From NCBI GenBank assembly GCA_963851295.1, contig CAWKOS010000007.1, positions 62,001 to 126,000 of the forward strand: 64,000 bases of DNA. Reading direction: 5' to 3'. Shown piece by piece: positions 31,412 through 41,824 of the stretch; within the stretch, counting starts at the first letter, position 1, and each line of letters opens with the position of its first letter. The notes under the pieces were generated by a model that had not been told where the DNA came from, made no database searches, and worked only from the letters and a program-made list of their open reading frames with translations. The stretch comes from JAOPZW01 sp963851295. GTDB lineage: Bacteria > Actinomycetota > Thermoleophilia > Solirubrobacterales > Solirubrobacteraceae. The translations under genes were made by a program, and so were the position numbers.

Positions 31412-32283
31412 TCGCCCGGCCGCGGGAACTGCGTCGCCACGAAGCGGTCCCACATCCCGTCCGTCATCAGCGCGCGCTGGCCGATGAGCAGCCGCGCGCT
31501 CGGCGTCACCCGGTAGCGGATCCGCGGCGACTCGGACGTGATGGCGCGCTCGATGACCTTCGCCACCGCCTCCGGCGGGCCGCCGAGGTGGCGCACCAGG
31601 CCCGTGGTGTACACGTCCTGCGTGGCCTGGGCGACGGCGGCGTTGAAGCCGCCGTAGGGGCCTTCGGCCTCGGCGTCGCCGACCGCCGTCGCCGCCGCCT
31701 CGCCGAACTTCGTGCGGATGATCCCCGGCTGGATGATCGAGACGTGGACGCCAAAGCCCTTGACCTCGAAGCGCAGCGCGTCGCTGATCGCCTCTACCGC
31801 GTACTTGGTCGCGTGGTAGAAGCCGCCGCCCGGGAAGACGAAGTTCCCGCCCATGCTCGAGAGGTTGACGATCCGCCCGGAGCGCTGGGCGCGCATCGCC
31901 GGCAGCACGAGCTGGCACATGCGCACGAGGCCGAAGACGTTGGTCTCGAACTGGCGGCGCACGACGTCCATGGGCACGCTCTCGACCGCGCCCGACTGGC
32001 TGTAGCCGGCGTTGTTGACGAGCGCGCCGACGGCGCCGTGCTCGGCCTCGACGGCGTTCACGGCCGCGGCCATCGAGGCCTCGTCGGTGACGTCGAGCGC
32101 GAGCAGGCGGCACCCGTCTGCCTCGAGGTCGGCGATCGAATCGAGGCGCCGGGCGCTCGCGTAGACGGTGTGGCCGCGCTGTGCCAGGCGCGTGGCCGTG
32201 GCGCGTCCGATGCCCGACGAGCAGCCGGTGACGAGGATCGCGGTGGAGGGGGAGCTCTGCGAGGACATGGTGCCCGCAACCAT
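31408..32283 (-). CDS. Short-chain dehydrogenase/reductase
   Basis: 291 residues, classical SDR. Cofactor motif TGCSSGIG (about 19-26), NNAG (about 90-93), catalytic Ser in VNLSSMGG and YHATK (Tyr-x-x-x-Lys). The arginine pair after the second strand (ASARRLD) suggests NADP(H). Substrate unknown. The ATG at 32283 is used; a second ATG at 32268 would remove five residues and is equally acceptable. It heads an operon with the amidotransferase-like gene. Confidence 0.85.
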   Translation of the reverse strand: MVAGTMSSQSSPSTAILVTGCSSGIGRATATRLAQRGHTVYASARRLDSIADLEADGCRLLALDVTDEASMAAAVNAVEAEHGAVGALVNNAGYSQSGAVESVPMDVVRRQFETNVFGLVRMCQLVLPAMRAQRSGRIVNLSSMGGNFVFPGGGFYHATKYAVEAISDALRFEVKGFGVHVSIIQPGIIRTKFGEAAATAVGDAEAEGPYGGFNAAVAQATQDVYTTGLVRHLGGPPEAVAKVIERAITSESPRIRYRVTPSARLLIGQRALMTDGMWDRFVATQFPRPGE

Positions 32284-32524
32284 ATGCCCGCGGGCTACGC
32301 GGCCCCGACGAGCGTCGCCGCGCCGCAGGAGCTGCGCGACAGGGGCGTCGAGTCGTCGCTCAGCGCGACGGCGCGCGAAGGGTCCCGGCGGGCGTCGCGG
32401 AGGGCTGCGAGGCCGGCCGCGGCACCGGGGTGACCTTCGGATACATGAACTGGTGTGGCGTCATTTCTCTGTAGACGGGCGAACGTCGCTTTCGATACAT
32501 GAGAACGCTCGCGAGGCGCTTTTC

Positions 32525-33847
32525 TTACACGCCGGTGTTCGTGAGATTCGTCACAGATGGCGGCGAACCTTCTGCCGGGACGCGGCTGTCGTAGGCCCAG
32601 AAGCGGGGCAGCGCGACCGCCAGCGCGGCGGTCCCCGCCACGCACAGCACGCCGCCGGTGACGACCGACGCGCGGACCCCGGCCAGCGCGGCGAGCACGC
32701 CCGCCTCGGCGTCGCCGAGCAGCGGCCCCGAGGACCACGAGATCATCTCGACGCCCGCGAGGCGCCCGCGCAGGTGGTCGGGGATCGTCTCGTTCCAGAT
32801 CGCCGAGCGGAAGATGCCGCTGATCGTGTCCATGCCGCCCGCGACGGCGAGGCACAGCAGGGCGAGCCAGAGCGCGTCCGCGAAGCCGAAGGCGACGATC
32901 GCCACGCCCCACGCGCCGGCCCCGTAGACGACCGCGCGGCCGTGGCGGTGCACGTGCTTGGTCCACCCGCTCGTCAGCGTCACGACGATCGAGCCCGCCG
33001 ACGGCGCCGCGTAGAGCAGGCCGAGGACCTCGGCGCCGCCGTAGCCCTTGGCGATCGCCGGGAAGAGCGCCATCGGCATGCCGAAGAACATCGCGTTCAT
33101 GTCGACGAGGTAGGTCCCGATCAGGTCCTGACGCGAGACCGCGTAGCGCAGGCCCTGCTTGATCGTGCGCAGCGACGGCGGCTCGGCGTCGGGCGGCGGC
33201 GGCGGGGTCCGCATCGCCGTGAGGACGACGAGCGAGATCACGAAGCTCGCGATGTCGATGCCGTAGGTGACGGTCAGCCCGGCCGCGGCGATGAGGACCC
33301 CGCCCAGCGCGGGCCCCGAGATCGCCGCGAGGTTGTGGAAGCTGAACTGGATCGCCGACGCGGCCTTGAGCTCGTCGCGCTCGACGAGGCGCGGGATGAG
33401 CGCGTCGAGCGGCGGGCGGCGCACCGCGGTGAAGGCCGCCATCAGCGCCGCGCAGACGTACAGGACCCAGAGGTGCGGGTCGTGCAGCGAGGCGTTGAGC
33501 AGCAGGGCGCCCGCGACGACGGCGGCGCCGACCTCGGCGATCTGCACGAGCCGGCGGCGGTCGAAGGCGTCGGCCAGCGCGCCCCCGACGAGCGCGAGCA
33601 CGAGCACCGGGACGAACTCGGCCACGCCGAGCAGGCCCACGGCCAGCGACGAGCCCGTGATCTCGTAGGCCTGGAAGGGCACGGCGACGAAGGTCGCCAT
33701 CGAGCCGGCCTCGGAGATCGTCTGGCCGCCGACGAGCAGGCCGAAGTCCCGGCGCCGGCGCAGGAGGCCGAGGTCGATGGCGACCGAGCCGACCGCGCGG
33801 CGCCACGCCGACGCGGTCTCGGGCGTCTCGGGGACCGGCGCGCTCAC
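32525..33847 (-). CDS. MFS transporter, MFS_3 type
   Basis: 440 residues with about 12 transmembrane segments and the loop GGALADAFDRRRLVQIAE (MFS motif A, about 88-105). ALMAAFTAVRRPPLDALIPRLV is characteristic of MFS_3/EntS-like exporters. Likely an efflux pump for a small amphipathic compound. GTG start six bases after TAGGAT, a textbook leaderless arrangement. The 241 bases between its stop and the SDR start hold no gene; they contain two ATACATGA-like sequences and an A/T-richer tract. Confidence 0.82.
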   Translation of the reverse strand: MSAPVPETPETASAWRRAVGSVAIDLGLLRRRRDFGLLVGGQTISEAGSMATFVAVPFQAYEITGSSLAVGLLGVAEFVPVLVLALVGGALADAFDRRRLVQIAEVGAAVVAGALLLNASLHDPHLWVLYVCAALMAAFTAVRRPPLDALIPRLVERDELKAASAIQFSFHNLAAISGPALGGVLIAAAGLTVTYGIDIASFVISLVVLTAMRTPPPPPDAEPPSLRTIKQGLRYAVSRQDLIGTYLVDMNAMFFGMPMALFPAIAKGYGGAEVLGLLYAAPSAGSIVVTLTSGWTKHVHRHGRAVVYGAGAWGVAIVAFGFADALWLALLCLAVAGGMDTISGIFRSAIWNETIPDHLRGRLAGVEMISWSSGPLLGDAEAGVLAALAGVRASVVTGGVLCVAGTAALAVALPRFWAYDSRVPAEGSPPSVTNLTNTGV

Positions 33848-33853
33848 GGGCGC

Positions 33854-33859
33854 ATCCTA
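33854..33859 (-). promoter_or_regulatory. -10 element TAGGAT (leaderless)
   Basis: On the minus strand TAGGAT ends six bases before the GTG at 33847. Confidence 0.45.
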
Positions 33860-33887
33860 GGATCCGCCCCCGCGGCACCCGGGCCGT

Positions 33888-33893
33888 TAGCGT
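33888..33893 (+). promoter_or_regulatory. -10 element TAGCGT (leaderless)
   Basis: TAGCGT ends nine bases before the ATG at 33903; divergent from the MFS promoter 30 bases to the left. Confidence 0.4.
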
Positions 33894-33902
33894 GCAGCCC
33901 TG

Positions 33903-34931
33903 ATGCATGCCGTCACCTTCCAGGCCCCGGGCGAGGTGCGCGTCGACGAGCGCCCGGACCCCGAGCTGCAGGCCCCCGACGACGCGATCGTGCGCATCGA
34001 GGCCACGGGGGTGTGCGGCAGCGACCTGCACATCTACCACGGGCGCGTCGCCATCGAGCCCGGCTTCACGATCGGCCACGAGTACGTCGGCACGGTGATC
34101 GCGGCCGGCGACGCCGTGACCTCGGTCGCCGTGGGCGACCGCGTGCTCGGCTGCTTCCAGGTCGCCTGCGGCGGCTGCCCGCCGTGCCGCGAGGGCCACT
34201 TCCACAAGTGCGACCGCTCGCGGACCTTCGGCCACGGCGCCGCCCTCGGCGGCCTGCAGGGCACGCAGGCCGAGCAGGCGCTCGTCCCCCACGCCAACCT
34301 GACGCTGCGGCCCGTGCCGGACGGGATGACGAGCGAGGTGGCGCTCTTCGCGGGCGACGTGATGGGCACCGGCTACCACGCCGCCGCGCCGGTGCGCTCA
34401 GGCGACACGGTCGCCGTCCTCGGCCTCGGCCCGGTCGGCCTGTGCGCCGTGCAGGCCGCGCGCGCCGCGGGCGCCGCGCAGGTGATCGCCGTCGACGCCG
34501 TCGACGCGCGCCTCGACGTCGCGCGCGGCTTCGGCGCCCAGGCGGTCCACCTCACCGAGGAGGACCCGCGCGGCGCGGTGAAGGCCGCGACCGGCGGGCG
34601 CGGCGTTGACGTGGTGGTCGAGGCGGTGGGCGACCCGCGCGCGCTCGAGCTCGCGATCCGGCTGGCCGCCAACTGCGCGACGCTGAGCGTCGTCGGCGTC
34701 TACGCCGAGCGCTGCGAGGTCCACATGGGCCTGGCCTGGATCAAGGCGCTCACCGTGCGCACCGGCCAGGCGAACGTGATCGGTCACCTCGACCGGGTGC
34801 TCGCGCTCATGGGCGCCGGCGTCCTGGACCCGGGTCCGCTCGTCAGCCACCACATGAAGCTCGCCGACGCGCCCGAGGCCTATGCCCTCTACGACCGCCG
34901 CGAGGCGCTGAAGATCGTCCTGGAGCCCTGA
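33903..34931 (+). CDS. Zinc-dependent alcohol dehydrogenase (MDR superfamily)
   Basis: 342 residues. Catalytic zinc site CGSDLH (C37 region) and GHEYVG, structural zinc lobe CGGCPPCREGHFHKC (four cysteines, about 93-107), and nucleotide fold VAVLGLGPVGLCAVQAARA (about 172-190) followed by AVDAVDAR, whose Asp favours NAD(H). It oxidises a primary or secondary alcohol or a formaldehyde adduct; the short loop pattern is like threonine/sorbitol-type enzymes. The alpha/beta-hydrolase gene begins at the base after its stop, so the two act in one pathway. Confidence 0.88.
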   Translation: MHAVTFQAPGEVRVDERPDPELQAPDDAIVRIEATGVCGSDLHIYHGRVAIEPGFTIGHEYVGTVIAAGDAVTSVAVGDRVLGCFQVACGGCPPCREGHFHKCDRSRTFGHGAALGGLQGTQAEQALVPHANLTLRPVPDGMTSEVALFAGDVMGTGYHAAAPVRSGDTVAVLGLGPVGLCAVQAARAAGAAQVIAVDAVDARLDVARGFGAQAVHLTEEDPRGAVKAATGGRGVDVVVEAVGDPRALELAIRLAANCATLSVVGVYAERCEVHMGLAWIKALTVRTGQANVIGHLDRVLALMGAGVLDPGPLVSHHMKLADAPEAYALYDRREALKIVLEP

Positions 34932-35786
34932 GTGCAGCTCCCGGCGCTCGCAGGGGTCACCCATCGCACGGTCGCCGTCCGCGGCCTGGAGCTCCACGTC
35001 GCCGAGGCCGGCGCCGGCGCGCCGGTCGTGCTCGTCCACGGCTGGCCGCAGCACTGGTGGGCCTGGCGGCGCGTCGTGCCGCTGCTGGCCCCGCACGCGC
35101 GCGTGGTCATGGTGGACCTGCGCGGCTTCGGCTGGTCGTCGGCGCCTCCCGGCGGCTACGACAAGGCGACGATGGCCGACGACCTGCTCGCTGCGCTCGA
35201 CGCCCTCGAGCTCGAGCGCGTCCGGCTCGTGTCCCACGACTGGGGCGCCTACATCGCCTGCCTGGCCTGCCTGTCGGCGCCCGAGCGCTTCGAGCACCTG
35301 CTGGCCATGAGCTGCCCGCTCCCCCTGGGCCGCCCGAGCGCCCGCCAGGCGCGCGAGCTCTGGCGCTTCGCCTACCAGCTCGTCCTCGCGGCGCCGGCGG
35401 TGGGCGAGCGCCTGATCGCCAGCGAGGGCTTCATCGGCAACGTGCTGCGGCGCGGCGCCGCCGCGCCGGACACGTACACCGAGGACGAGCTGCGCACGTT
35501 CTCGGCCGTGCTCGCCGAGCCCGCGCGGGCGCGCGCGAGCGTCCAGCTCTACCGCACCTTCCTCCTGCACGAGGCCGGGCGCACGGGCGGCGGGCGCCTG
35601 CGCGTTCCGACGCATGCGATGACCGGCGCGCGCGACCCGGCGGTGCGGCCGGTCCTGCTCGAGGGCGCCGAGGATCACGCCGACGAGCTCACGGTCGAGA
35701 CCGTTCCGGGCTGCGGGCACTTCCTCCCCGAAGAGCGCCCCGAGCTCGTCGCCGAGCGCGTGCTGTCCGCGCTCGAACGCCAATGA
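34932..35786 (+). CDS. Alpha/beta hydrolase, epoxide hydrolase/dehalogenase type
   Basis: 284 residues. Oxyanion motif HGWPQHWWAWR (about 36-46), nucleophile elbow SHDWGAYIA with Asp as nucleophile (about D101), acid Asp in TGARDPAV and base His in GCGHFLPEE (about 262). An Asp nucleophile rather than Ser points to epoxide hydrolase or haloalkane dehalogenase chemistry. GTG start at 34932 directly abuts the stop of the zinc dehydrogenase (TGAGTG). Cytosolic; substrate unknown. Confidence 0.85.
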   Translation: MQLPALAGVTHRTVAVRGLELHVAEAGAGAPVVLVHGWPQHWWAWRRVVPLLAPHARVVMVDLRGFGWSSAPPGGYDKATMADDLLAALDALELERVRLVSHDWGAYIACLACLSAPERFEHLLAMSCPLPLGRPSARQARELWRFAYQLVLAAPAVGERLIASEGFIGNVLRRGAAAPDTYTEDELRTFSAVLAEPARARASVQLYRTFLLHEAGRTGGGRLRVPTHAMTGARDPAVRPVLLEGAEDHADELTVETVPGCGHFLPEERPELVAERVLSALERQ

Positions 35787-35881
35787 TCTAGAAACTCGTA
35801 CATACGTCCAGCGGGTGTTCGCGGGGCGGCCGGCGATTCCGACCACAGAGGTGTGGCGCACCAGGCGTCGCGCCGACGCCG

Positions 35882-36637
35882 ATGACCGCCATCCCCTTCC
35901 CCCGCACGCTTCTCTGCGCCCTGCTCGCGCTCGCGCTGCTGCCCGCCGCGGCCCGCGCCGACGACGGCCTGGCGCCCGCCCTGCCGGTGCCGGCCGCCGA
36001 CACGCTCATGTCGACCGCGCACGGCCTGGCCGTGGCGCGCTGGGGCGTCGAGCCGTGCGGCGGCCAGGTCCAGGTGAGCTGGAACCACATGGGGCCGGGC
36101 ATCAACGCACGGTCGCAGTGGATGAGCGTCGACGCGCACGATCCGTCGACCTACTCGCAGTGCAGCATCAGCTACAACCTCGACGTCGACTGGGACTGGC
36201 CCAAGCTGTGCACGGTCGTCGAGCACGAGCTCGGCCACCTCTCCGGCCACGATCACGTCGACGACCCGCACGACGTGATGTCGCCCTACTACGTCTACCC
36301 GTCGGCCGAGTGCTCGGCCGCGACCCAGCAGGTCGCGCCCGCGCCGGCGCCCGTCGCGGTCGCGCAGTCGCCCGCGGCGAGCAGCGCGCGCAAGGCGACC
36401 AAGAAGGCGACGAAGACCGGGAAGAAGAAGGCCTCGGCCAAGAAGCGCAAGGCGAGCGCCCGCAAGGCCTCGGCGCGCAGCAAGCGCCGCTCGTCGCGCG
36501 CACGTGCGCGCTCCAAGCGCTCCTCGCGCGCGAGCGGCCACGCCCGCGCCCGCGCGGCCACGGCGGGCGCCGTGACCTTCTCGGCCGAGAGCAGCTCGCG
36601 CCCGACGCTCTTCGTCTGCGCGCTCGTCTCGGCCTAG
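35882..36637 (+). CDS. Secreted zinc metalloprotease-like protein with Lys/Arg-rich tail
   Basis: 251 residues. Signal peptide (about 7-25, cleavage near ARA-DD). The central domain has the metzincin motif HELGHLSGHDH (H115, E116, H119, H125) and a Met-turn MSPYY (M133), plus cysteines that may form disulphides. The C-terminal 95 residues are low-complexity, dominated by Ala, Lys, Arg and Ser (KKATKTGKKKASAKKRKA), like a histone H1 tail. That tail could bind nucleic acid or anionic polymers of the wall. Matrixin-like, but short. Monocistronic; 95 bases separate it from the hydrolase. Confidence 0.75.
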   Translation: MTAIPFPRTLLCALLALALLPAAARADDGLAPALPVPAADTLMSTAHGLAVARWGVEPCGGQVQVSWNHMGPGINARSQWMSVDAHDPSTYSQCSISYNLDVDWDWPKLCTVVEHELGHLSGHDHVDDPHDVMSPYYVYPSAECSAATQQVAPAPAPVAVAQSPAASSARKATKKATKTGKKKASAKKRKASARKASARSKRRSSRARARSKRSSRASGHARARAATAGAVTFSAESSSRPTLFVCALVSA

Positions 36638-36647
36638 CGCCGCGCCG

Positions 36648-37688
36648 CTAGCTCTTCGTCGGGGCCCACTGGGCCTCGGCCAGGTCGCCCGTCGGCATCT
36701 CGGCGGGCGTCGGCACCTGCGGCGTGTCGCGCAGGTACCACTCGGCGTCGAGGGCGGCCTGGCAGCCCGAGCCGGCCGCGGTCACGGCCTGGCGGTAGGT
36801 GTGGTCGACGAGGTCGCCCGCGGCGAAGACGCCGGGGACGCCGGTGCGCGTCGACTTGCCCTCGGTGACGACGTAGCCCTCGGGGTCGGTCTGGACCTGG
36901 CCCACCACGATCGCCGACTGCGGCTCGTGGCCGACGGCGATGAAGGCGCCGCCGAAAGGCTGCTCGCGCTCCTCGCCGGTCTCGATGTTGCGCAGCCGCG
37001 CCACGCGCTCGAAGGGCCCGGAGCCCTCGTGGAACTCCTCGACGACGTACGGGGTCAGGAACTCGATGTTGTCCATCGCGCGGGCGCGCTCGAGCATGAT
37101 CTTCGAGGCGCGGAACTCGGCGCGGCGGTGGACGATGTGGACCCTCGAGGCGAACTTCGCCAGGAAGATGGCCTCCTCCATGGCGGAGTCGCCGCCGCCG
37201 ACGATGATCGTGTCGCGCTCCTTGAAGAAGGCCGCGTCGCACGTGGCGCAGTAGGAGACGCCGGCGCCGCTGAGCTCCTCCTCGCCGGGGATCCCGAGCT
37301 TCTTGTGCTCGGCGCCCATGGAGAGGATGACGGTGCGGGCCTGGTACTCGTCGTCGCCGACCCAGACCTTGTGGATGCCGCCGGGCTCGTTGGAGAGCTC
37401 GACCTTGGTCGCCAGGTCGGTGATGAAGCGCGTACCGAAGTCCTCGGCCTGGTCGCGCATCTTCTGCATCAGGTCGGGGCCCTGGATGCCGCCCGCGGGG
37501 AAGCCGGGGTAGTTCTCGACCTCGGTCGTCTGCTGGAGCAGGCCGCCCCAGAAGAAGCCCTCGATGACCAGCGGACGCAGGTTCGCACGTGCCGTGTACA
37601 GCGCAGCCGTGTACCCGGCCGGGCCACTGCCCACGATGATCACGTTCTCGACGTCCGCCACAGGATCACGCTCGCTTTCCGCACTCAC
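36648..37688 (-). CDS. trxB: Thioredoxin-disulfide reductase
   Basis: 346 residues. FAD motif VIIVGSGPAGYTAALYTARA (about 16-35), redox-active C147 and C150 (CATC), NADPH motif GGGDSAMEEA and C-terminal GVFAAGDLVDHTYRQAVTAAGSGCQAA. It reduces thioredoxin with NADPH in the cytosol. The GTG at 37688 is chosen because TATACA ends exactly seven bases before it; earlier in-frame starts overlap the promoter and add a basic, non-conserved stretch. A short acidic N-terminal extension (SAESERDPVADVE) remains. No thioredoxin gene is adjacent. Confidence 0.95.
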   Translation of the reverse strand: MSAESERDPVADVENVIIVGSGPAGYTAALYTARANLRPLVIEGFFWGGLLQQTTEVENYPGFPAGGIQGPDLMQKMRDQAEDFGTRFITDLATKVELSNEPGGIHKVWVGDDEYQARTVILSMGAEHKKLGIPGEEELSGAGVSYCATCDAAFFKERDTIIVGGGDSAMEEAIFLAKFASRVHIVHRRAEFRASKIMLERARAMDNIEFLTPYVVEEFHEGSGPFERVARLRNIETGEEREQPFGGAFIAVGHEPQSAIVVGQVQTDPEGYVVTEGKSTRTGVPGVFAAGDLVDHTYRQAVTAAGSGCQAALDAEWYLRDTPQVPTPAEMPTGDLAEAQWAPTKS

Positions 37689-37695
37689 TTTACTT

Positions 37696-37701
37696 TGTAT
37701 A
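37696..37701 (-). promoter_or_regulatory. -10 element TATACA of trxB (leaderless)
   Basis: On the minus strand TATACA is followed by seven bases and the GTG start. The local A/T richness (TACTATACAAAGTAAAGTG) stands out from the surrounding GC. Confidence 0.6.
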
Positions 37702-37722
37702 GTAGCTCGACGCGCCGCCTCG

Positions 37723-38843
<1,121 letters not shown>

Positions 38844-38847
<4 letters not shown>

Positions 38848-39779
38848 GCGTGCGCCCGCGCCTCGAGTTGCCTCAACGCCCGCGACACGGCCGTGAGCGC
38901 GGGAGCCGCCCGGTGCCCGTGGCGGCGCACGCCCTCGGCGAGCGCCAGCCCGGCCAGCAGGTCGACCACGTAGTGCTCGCCCAGATAGACGAGCGCGAAG
39001 CCCAGCGCCGCCGCGTAGGACCACCCCACGGCGCCCTCGACGCGCCCGGCGTCGCCGAGCACGTGGGCGGCCATCACGGATGTCGCGAAGTGCAGGGAGG
39101 GCATGGCGGCAAGGGGGTTGCCTCCCAGGACATCGTAGAGAGGGCCCCAGGCGCCCTTCCATACGGCCTGTCCGTGCTCGCGCATCATGCGCCGGACGGT
39201 CGGCGTCCCGGTGCCGAGCGCTCCGGCCTCGGCCGCGAACCACGGGGGCGCGGTCGGCAGCGCCCAGTAGCCGATGAGCCCGAGGTCGAACACGGCGTAG
39301 ATCTGGGCGGCGCCGCGCGGGAAGAGCTCGCGCCGGCGCAGGAGCAGGTAGGCGACGGTCCCGTGGGGCACGGCGAACCACACCCAGTGGCACCACACGA
39401 GCGCCTGCTCGGCGATCTGCAGCGGCTGGCCCTCGCGGCGGGCGAAGGCGCGCTGCATGCGCAGCCCCGGAAGCTCGCCGAGGCCGAGCGCCCGGTCGGC
39501 GAGCACCGGGTAGCGGACGCGCACGCGCGCGCGCAGGCGCTCGGGATCGTCGTTGGGCATCTCGTAGGTGGTCACGTACGCGTACATCTGCAGGCAGCAG
39601 ATCGCGACGTCGCGGGCGCGCGAGCGGCGCATGGCGACGGACAGCCCGAGGGGCGCCGCGGCAGCGGCGGCGATGACCACGGGCGGCGGGAGGCGAAGGC
39701 GCCGGCGGACGAGCGGCGCGATCACGCCGAGGCCGACGGCCCCCCACGCGGCCGCACGAATGGCGCTCGGACCGCGCAT
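38844..39779 (-). CDS. PAP2-superfamily membrane phosphatase/transferase
   Basis: 311 residues, several transmembrane helices. PAP2 active-site motifs: AMPSLHFATSVMAAHVL (PSLHF, first His) and LGEHYVVDLLAGLAL (His-x-x-x-Asp). The first motif is of the PAP2_3 type, found in inositol-phosphoceramide and phosphatidylinositol-phosphate synthases and dolichyl phosphatases. A lipid-phosphate substrate in the membrane is likely. I chose the ATG at 39779: TATCCT lies 11 bases upstream, and the longer TTG start at 39848 would cross the divergent kinase promoter. Operon with the flippase-like gene. Confidence 0.8.
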
Positions 39780-39856
39780 CGACGCAGGCGAGGATATCCG
39801 CGCGGCCGGACCTCGCGGGCGCCGAGACGTGGGGGCCTTCCTGTACAAAGGGCCCG

Positions 39857-41818
39857 GTGCCGGAACTGCACGAGGGCGACGAGTTCGCCGGTCACCGCAT
39901 CGTCGGGGTGGCCGGCCGCGGCGGCATGGGCGTGGTCTACCGGGCGATCCAGCTCGACCTCGACCGCCCCGTCGCGCTCAAGCTCATCGCCGCGCAGCTC
40001 GCCGAGGACCCGAGCTTCCGCGAGCGCTTCGTACGCGAGTCGCGCGCGGCGGCCTCGATCGATCACCCCAACGTGATCCCCATCTATTACACGGGAGAGC
40101 ACGAGGGCGCCCTCTACATCGCCATGCGCTACGTCGAGGGCTCGGACCTGCGCACGCTCGTGCGCGCCGAGGGCCGCCTCGAACCCGGTCGGGCGGCGCA
40201 GATCACCGCTCAGGTCGCCAGCGCCCTGGACGCCGCGCACGCGCGCGGCATCGTGCACCGCGACGTCAAGCCCGCCAACGTCCTGCTCGGCGCCAGCGAC
40301 CACGCCTACCTGACCGACTTCGGGCTCACCAAGAACCTCACCTCGCACACCGGCTCCACGCGCGAGGGGGGCTGGGTGGGCACGCTCGGCTACGTCGCCC
40401 CCGAGCAGATCCGCGGCGAGCGCGTCGACGCGCGCGTCGACGTCTACGCCCTCGGTTGCGTCCTCTACCACTCGCTCGCGGGCGAGCCGCCCTTCCAGCG
40501 CGCCACCGACGAGGCCACGCTCTGGGCCCACCTCCACGACGACCCGCCCATGGTGCACGACGAGGTCCCGAGCGTCTCGGAGCGCTTCGATCCCGTCATC
40601 GCGCGCGCCCTGGCCAAGGACCCCGACGAGCGCTTCCCGTCGGCGGGCGACCTCGGGCGCGCGGCGCTCGCGGCGGCCGGCCGCGCCGCCGCTCCGGGCC
40701 CGGAGCGCCGTGTGGCCGTCGGCGAGGCGGCCCCGGGAGCGGCCGATCAGGAGACCGTCGTCTCGCCCGACCAGGCGCCGACCGTGCTGGCCACCGGCGC
40801 GTCGGGCGGGCGCCGTTGGTGGCCGTGGGCGCTGGCCGCGATCCCGGTCGCGGGCCTGGCGCTGATCGCCGTGCTCGCCCTCGGCGACGGCGGCTCCGAC
40901 AACGGGGCCACCACGGGCACCGGCGCCGGCACCTCCACGGGCGAGGGCACCACCGCCCCCGCGCAGGCCCCGCCGATCAAGAGCGTCACGCTCCAGGGCA
41001 GCCGGCCGAACAACATCGTGCTGGCCGGCGGCAAGGCGTGGGTCGTGCGCAGCGGCCGCGACCGGCTGGCGGTCGTCGACGCCGACACGGTCAAGCGGCT
41101 GCCCTACAGCCCGCGCGTCGGCGACTCCCCCTCGGGCGAGGCCGCCGGCTTCGGCAAGCTCTGGGTCGTCAACCAGAGCGTCCCGTCGCTGGTGCCGATC
41201 GGGCTGAGGTCCCACCGCCAGGACGGCGCCGCGGTCGCGCTCCCCAACCACGGCAAGGCGGTCTCCGTGGCCACCGACGCGCGCGCGGTCTGGGTCGGCG
41301 TGCGCGGCGATCCCGGGCTGCTGCTGCGCGTGGACCCCAGGGCGCGGGTGGTCCAGAAGACGATCGAGCTCCCGGACGGGCTGCAGAACATCGCGGTCGG
41401 GGGCGGCGCCGTGTGGATCATCGCCCGGCGCGCGAACACCGTGACGCGCCTGGACATCTCGAGCGGCCAGCAGCGCTCGATCTTCGTGGGCCAGGACCCG
41501 TTCGGGATCGCCTTCGGCCGCGGCGCGGTGTGGGTGACCAACAACGGCGACGACACCGTGACGCGGATCGACAGCGGCTCGCTGAACACGAGCGTGATCC
41601 CCGTCGGCCGCGGCCCCAAGGGCGTCGCCGTCGGTGCCGGCGCCGTCTGGGTCGCCAACTCGATCGCCTCGACTCTGACCCGCATCGACCCGCAGGCCAA
41701 CCGCCCGTCGGGCGATCCGATCGCGGTGGCGACCAACCCTTACGGGCTGGACACGAGCGGCGACGACGTCTGGCTCACGAGCCCGCCGGACGGCAAGGTC
41801 CAGCGCGTCAGCCCGTAG
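39857..41818 (+). CDS. Serine/threonine protein kinase (PknB-like) with extracellular beta-propeller sensor
   Basis: 653 residues. Kinase domain 10-280 complete: GRGGMG loop (20-25), K42, HRDVKPANV with D136, DFG 154-156, APEQIRGE. A linker (about 280-318) leads to one transmembrane helix (about 320-345). An external Gly/Thr-rich stalk (TGTGAGTSTGEGTT) follows, then a YVTN/NHL-type beta-propeller (about 380-653) with repeats like GGGAVWIIARRANTVTRLD and GRGAVWVTNNGDDTVTRID. It senses an extracellular signal and phosphorylates cytosolic Ser/Thr targets. GTG start. An FHA protein, a natural reader of phosphothreonine, is encoded convergently six bases after its stop. Confidence 0.92.
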   Translation: MPELHEGDEFAGHRIVGVAGRGGMGVVYRAIQLDLDRPVALKLIAAQLAEDPSFRERFVRESRAAASIDHPNVIPIYYTGEHEGALYIAMRYVEGSDLRTLVRAEGRLEPGRAAQITAQVASALDAAHARGIVHRDVKPANVLLGASDHAYLTDFGLTKNLTSHTGSTREGGWVGTLGYVAPEQIRGERVDARVDVYALGCVLYHSLAGEPPFQRATDEATLWAHLHDDPPMVHDEVPSVSERFDPVIARALAKDPDERFPSAGDLGRAALAAAGRAAAPGPERRVAVGEAAPGAADQETVVSPDQAPTVLATGASGGRRWWPWALAAIPVAGLALIAVLALGDGGSDNGATTGTGAGTSTGEGTTAPAQAPPIKSVTLQGSRPNNIVLAGGKAWVVRSGRDRLAVVDADTVKRLPYSPRVGDSPSGEAAGFGKLWVVNQSVPSLVPIGLRSHRQDGAAVALPNHGKAVSVATDARAVWVGVRGDPGLLLRVDPRARVVQKTIELPDGLQNIAVGGGAVWIIARRANTVTRLDISSGQQRSIFVGQDPFGIAFGRGAVWVTNNGDDTVTRIDSGSLNTSVIPVGRGPKGVAVGAGAVWVANSIASTLTRIDPQANRPSGDPIAVATNPYGLDTSGDDVWLTSPPDGKVQRVSP

Positions 41819-41824
41819 CGCCCG

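Noticed and set aside
32284..32524. A riboswitch or small gene in the 241-base gap
   Set aside because: It is somewhat A/T-richer with repeated ATACATGA-like words, but shows no consistent fold or frame.
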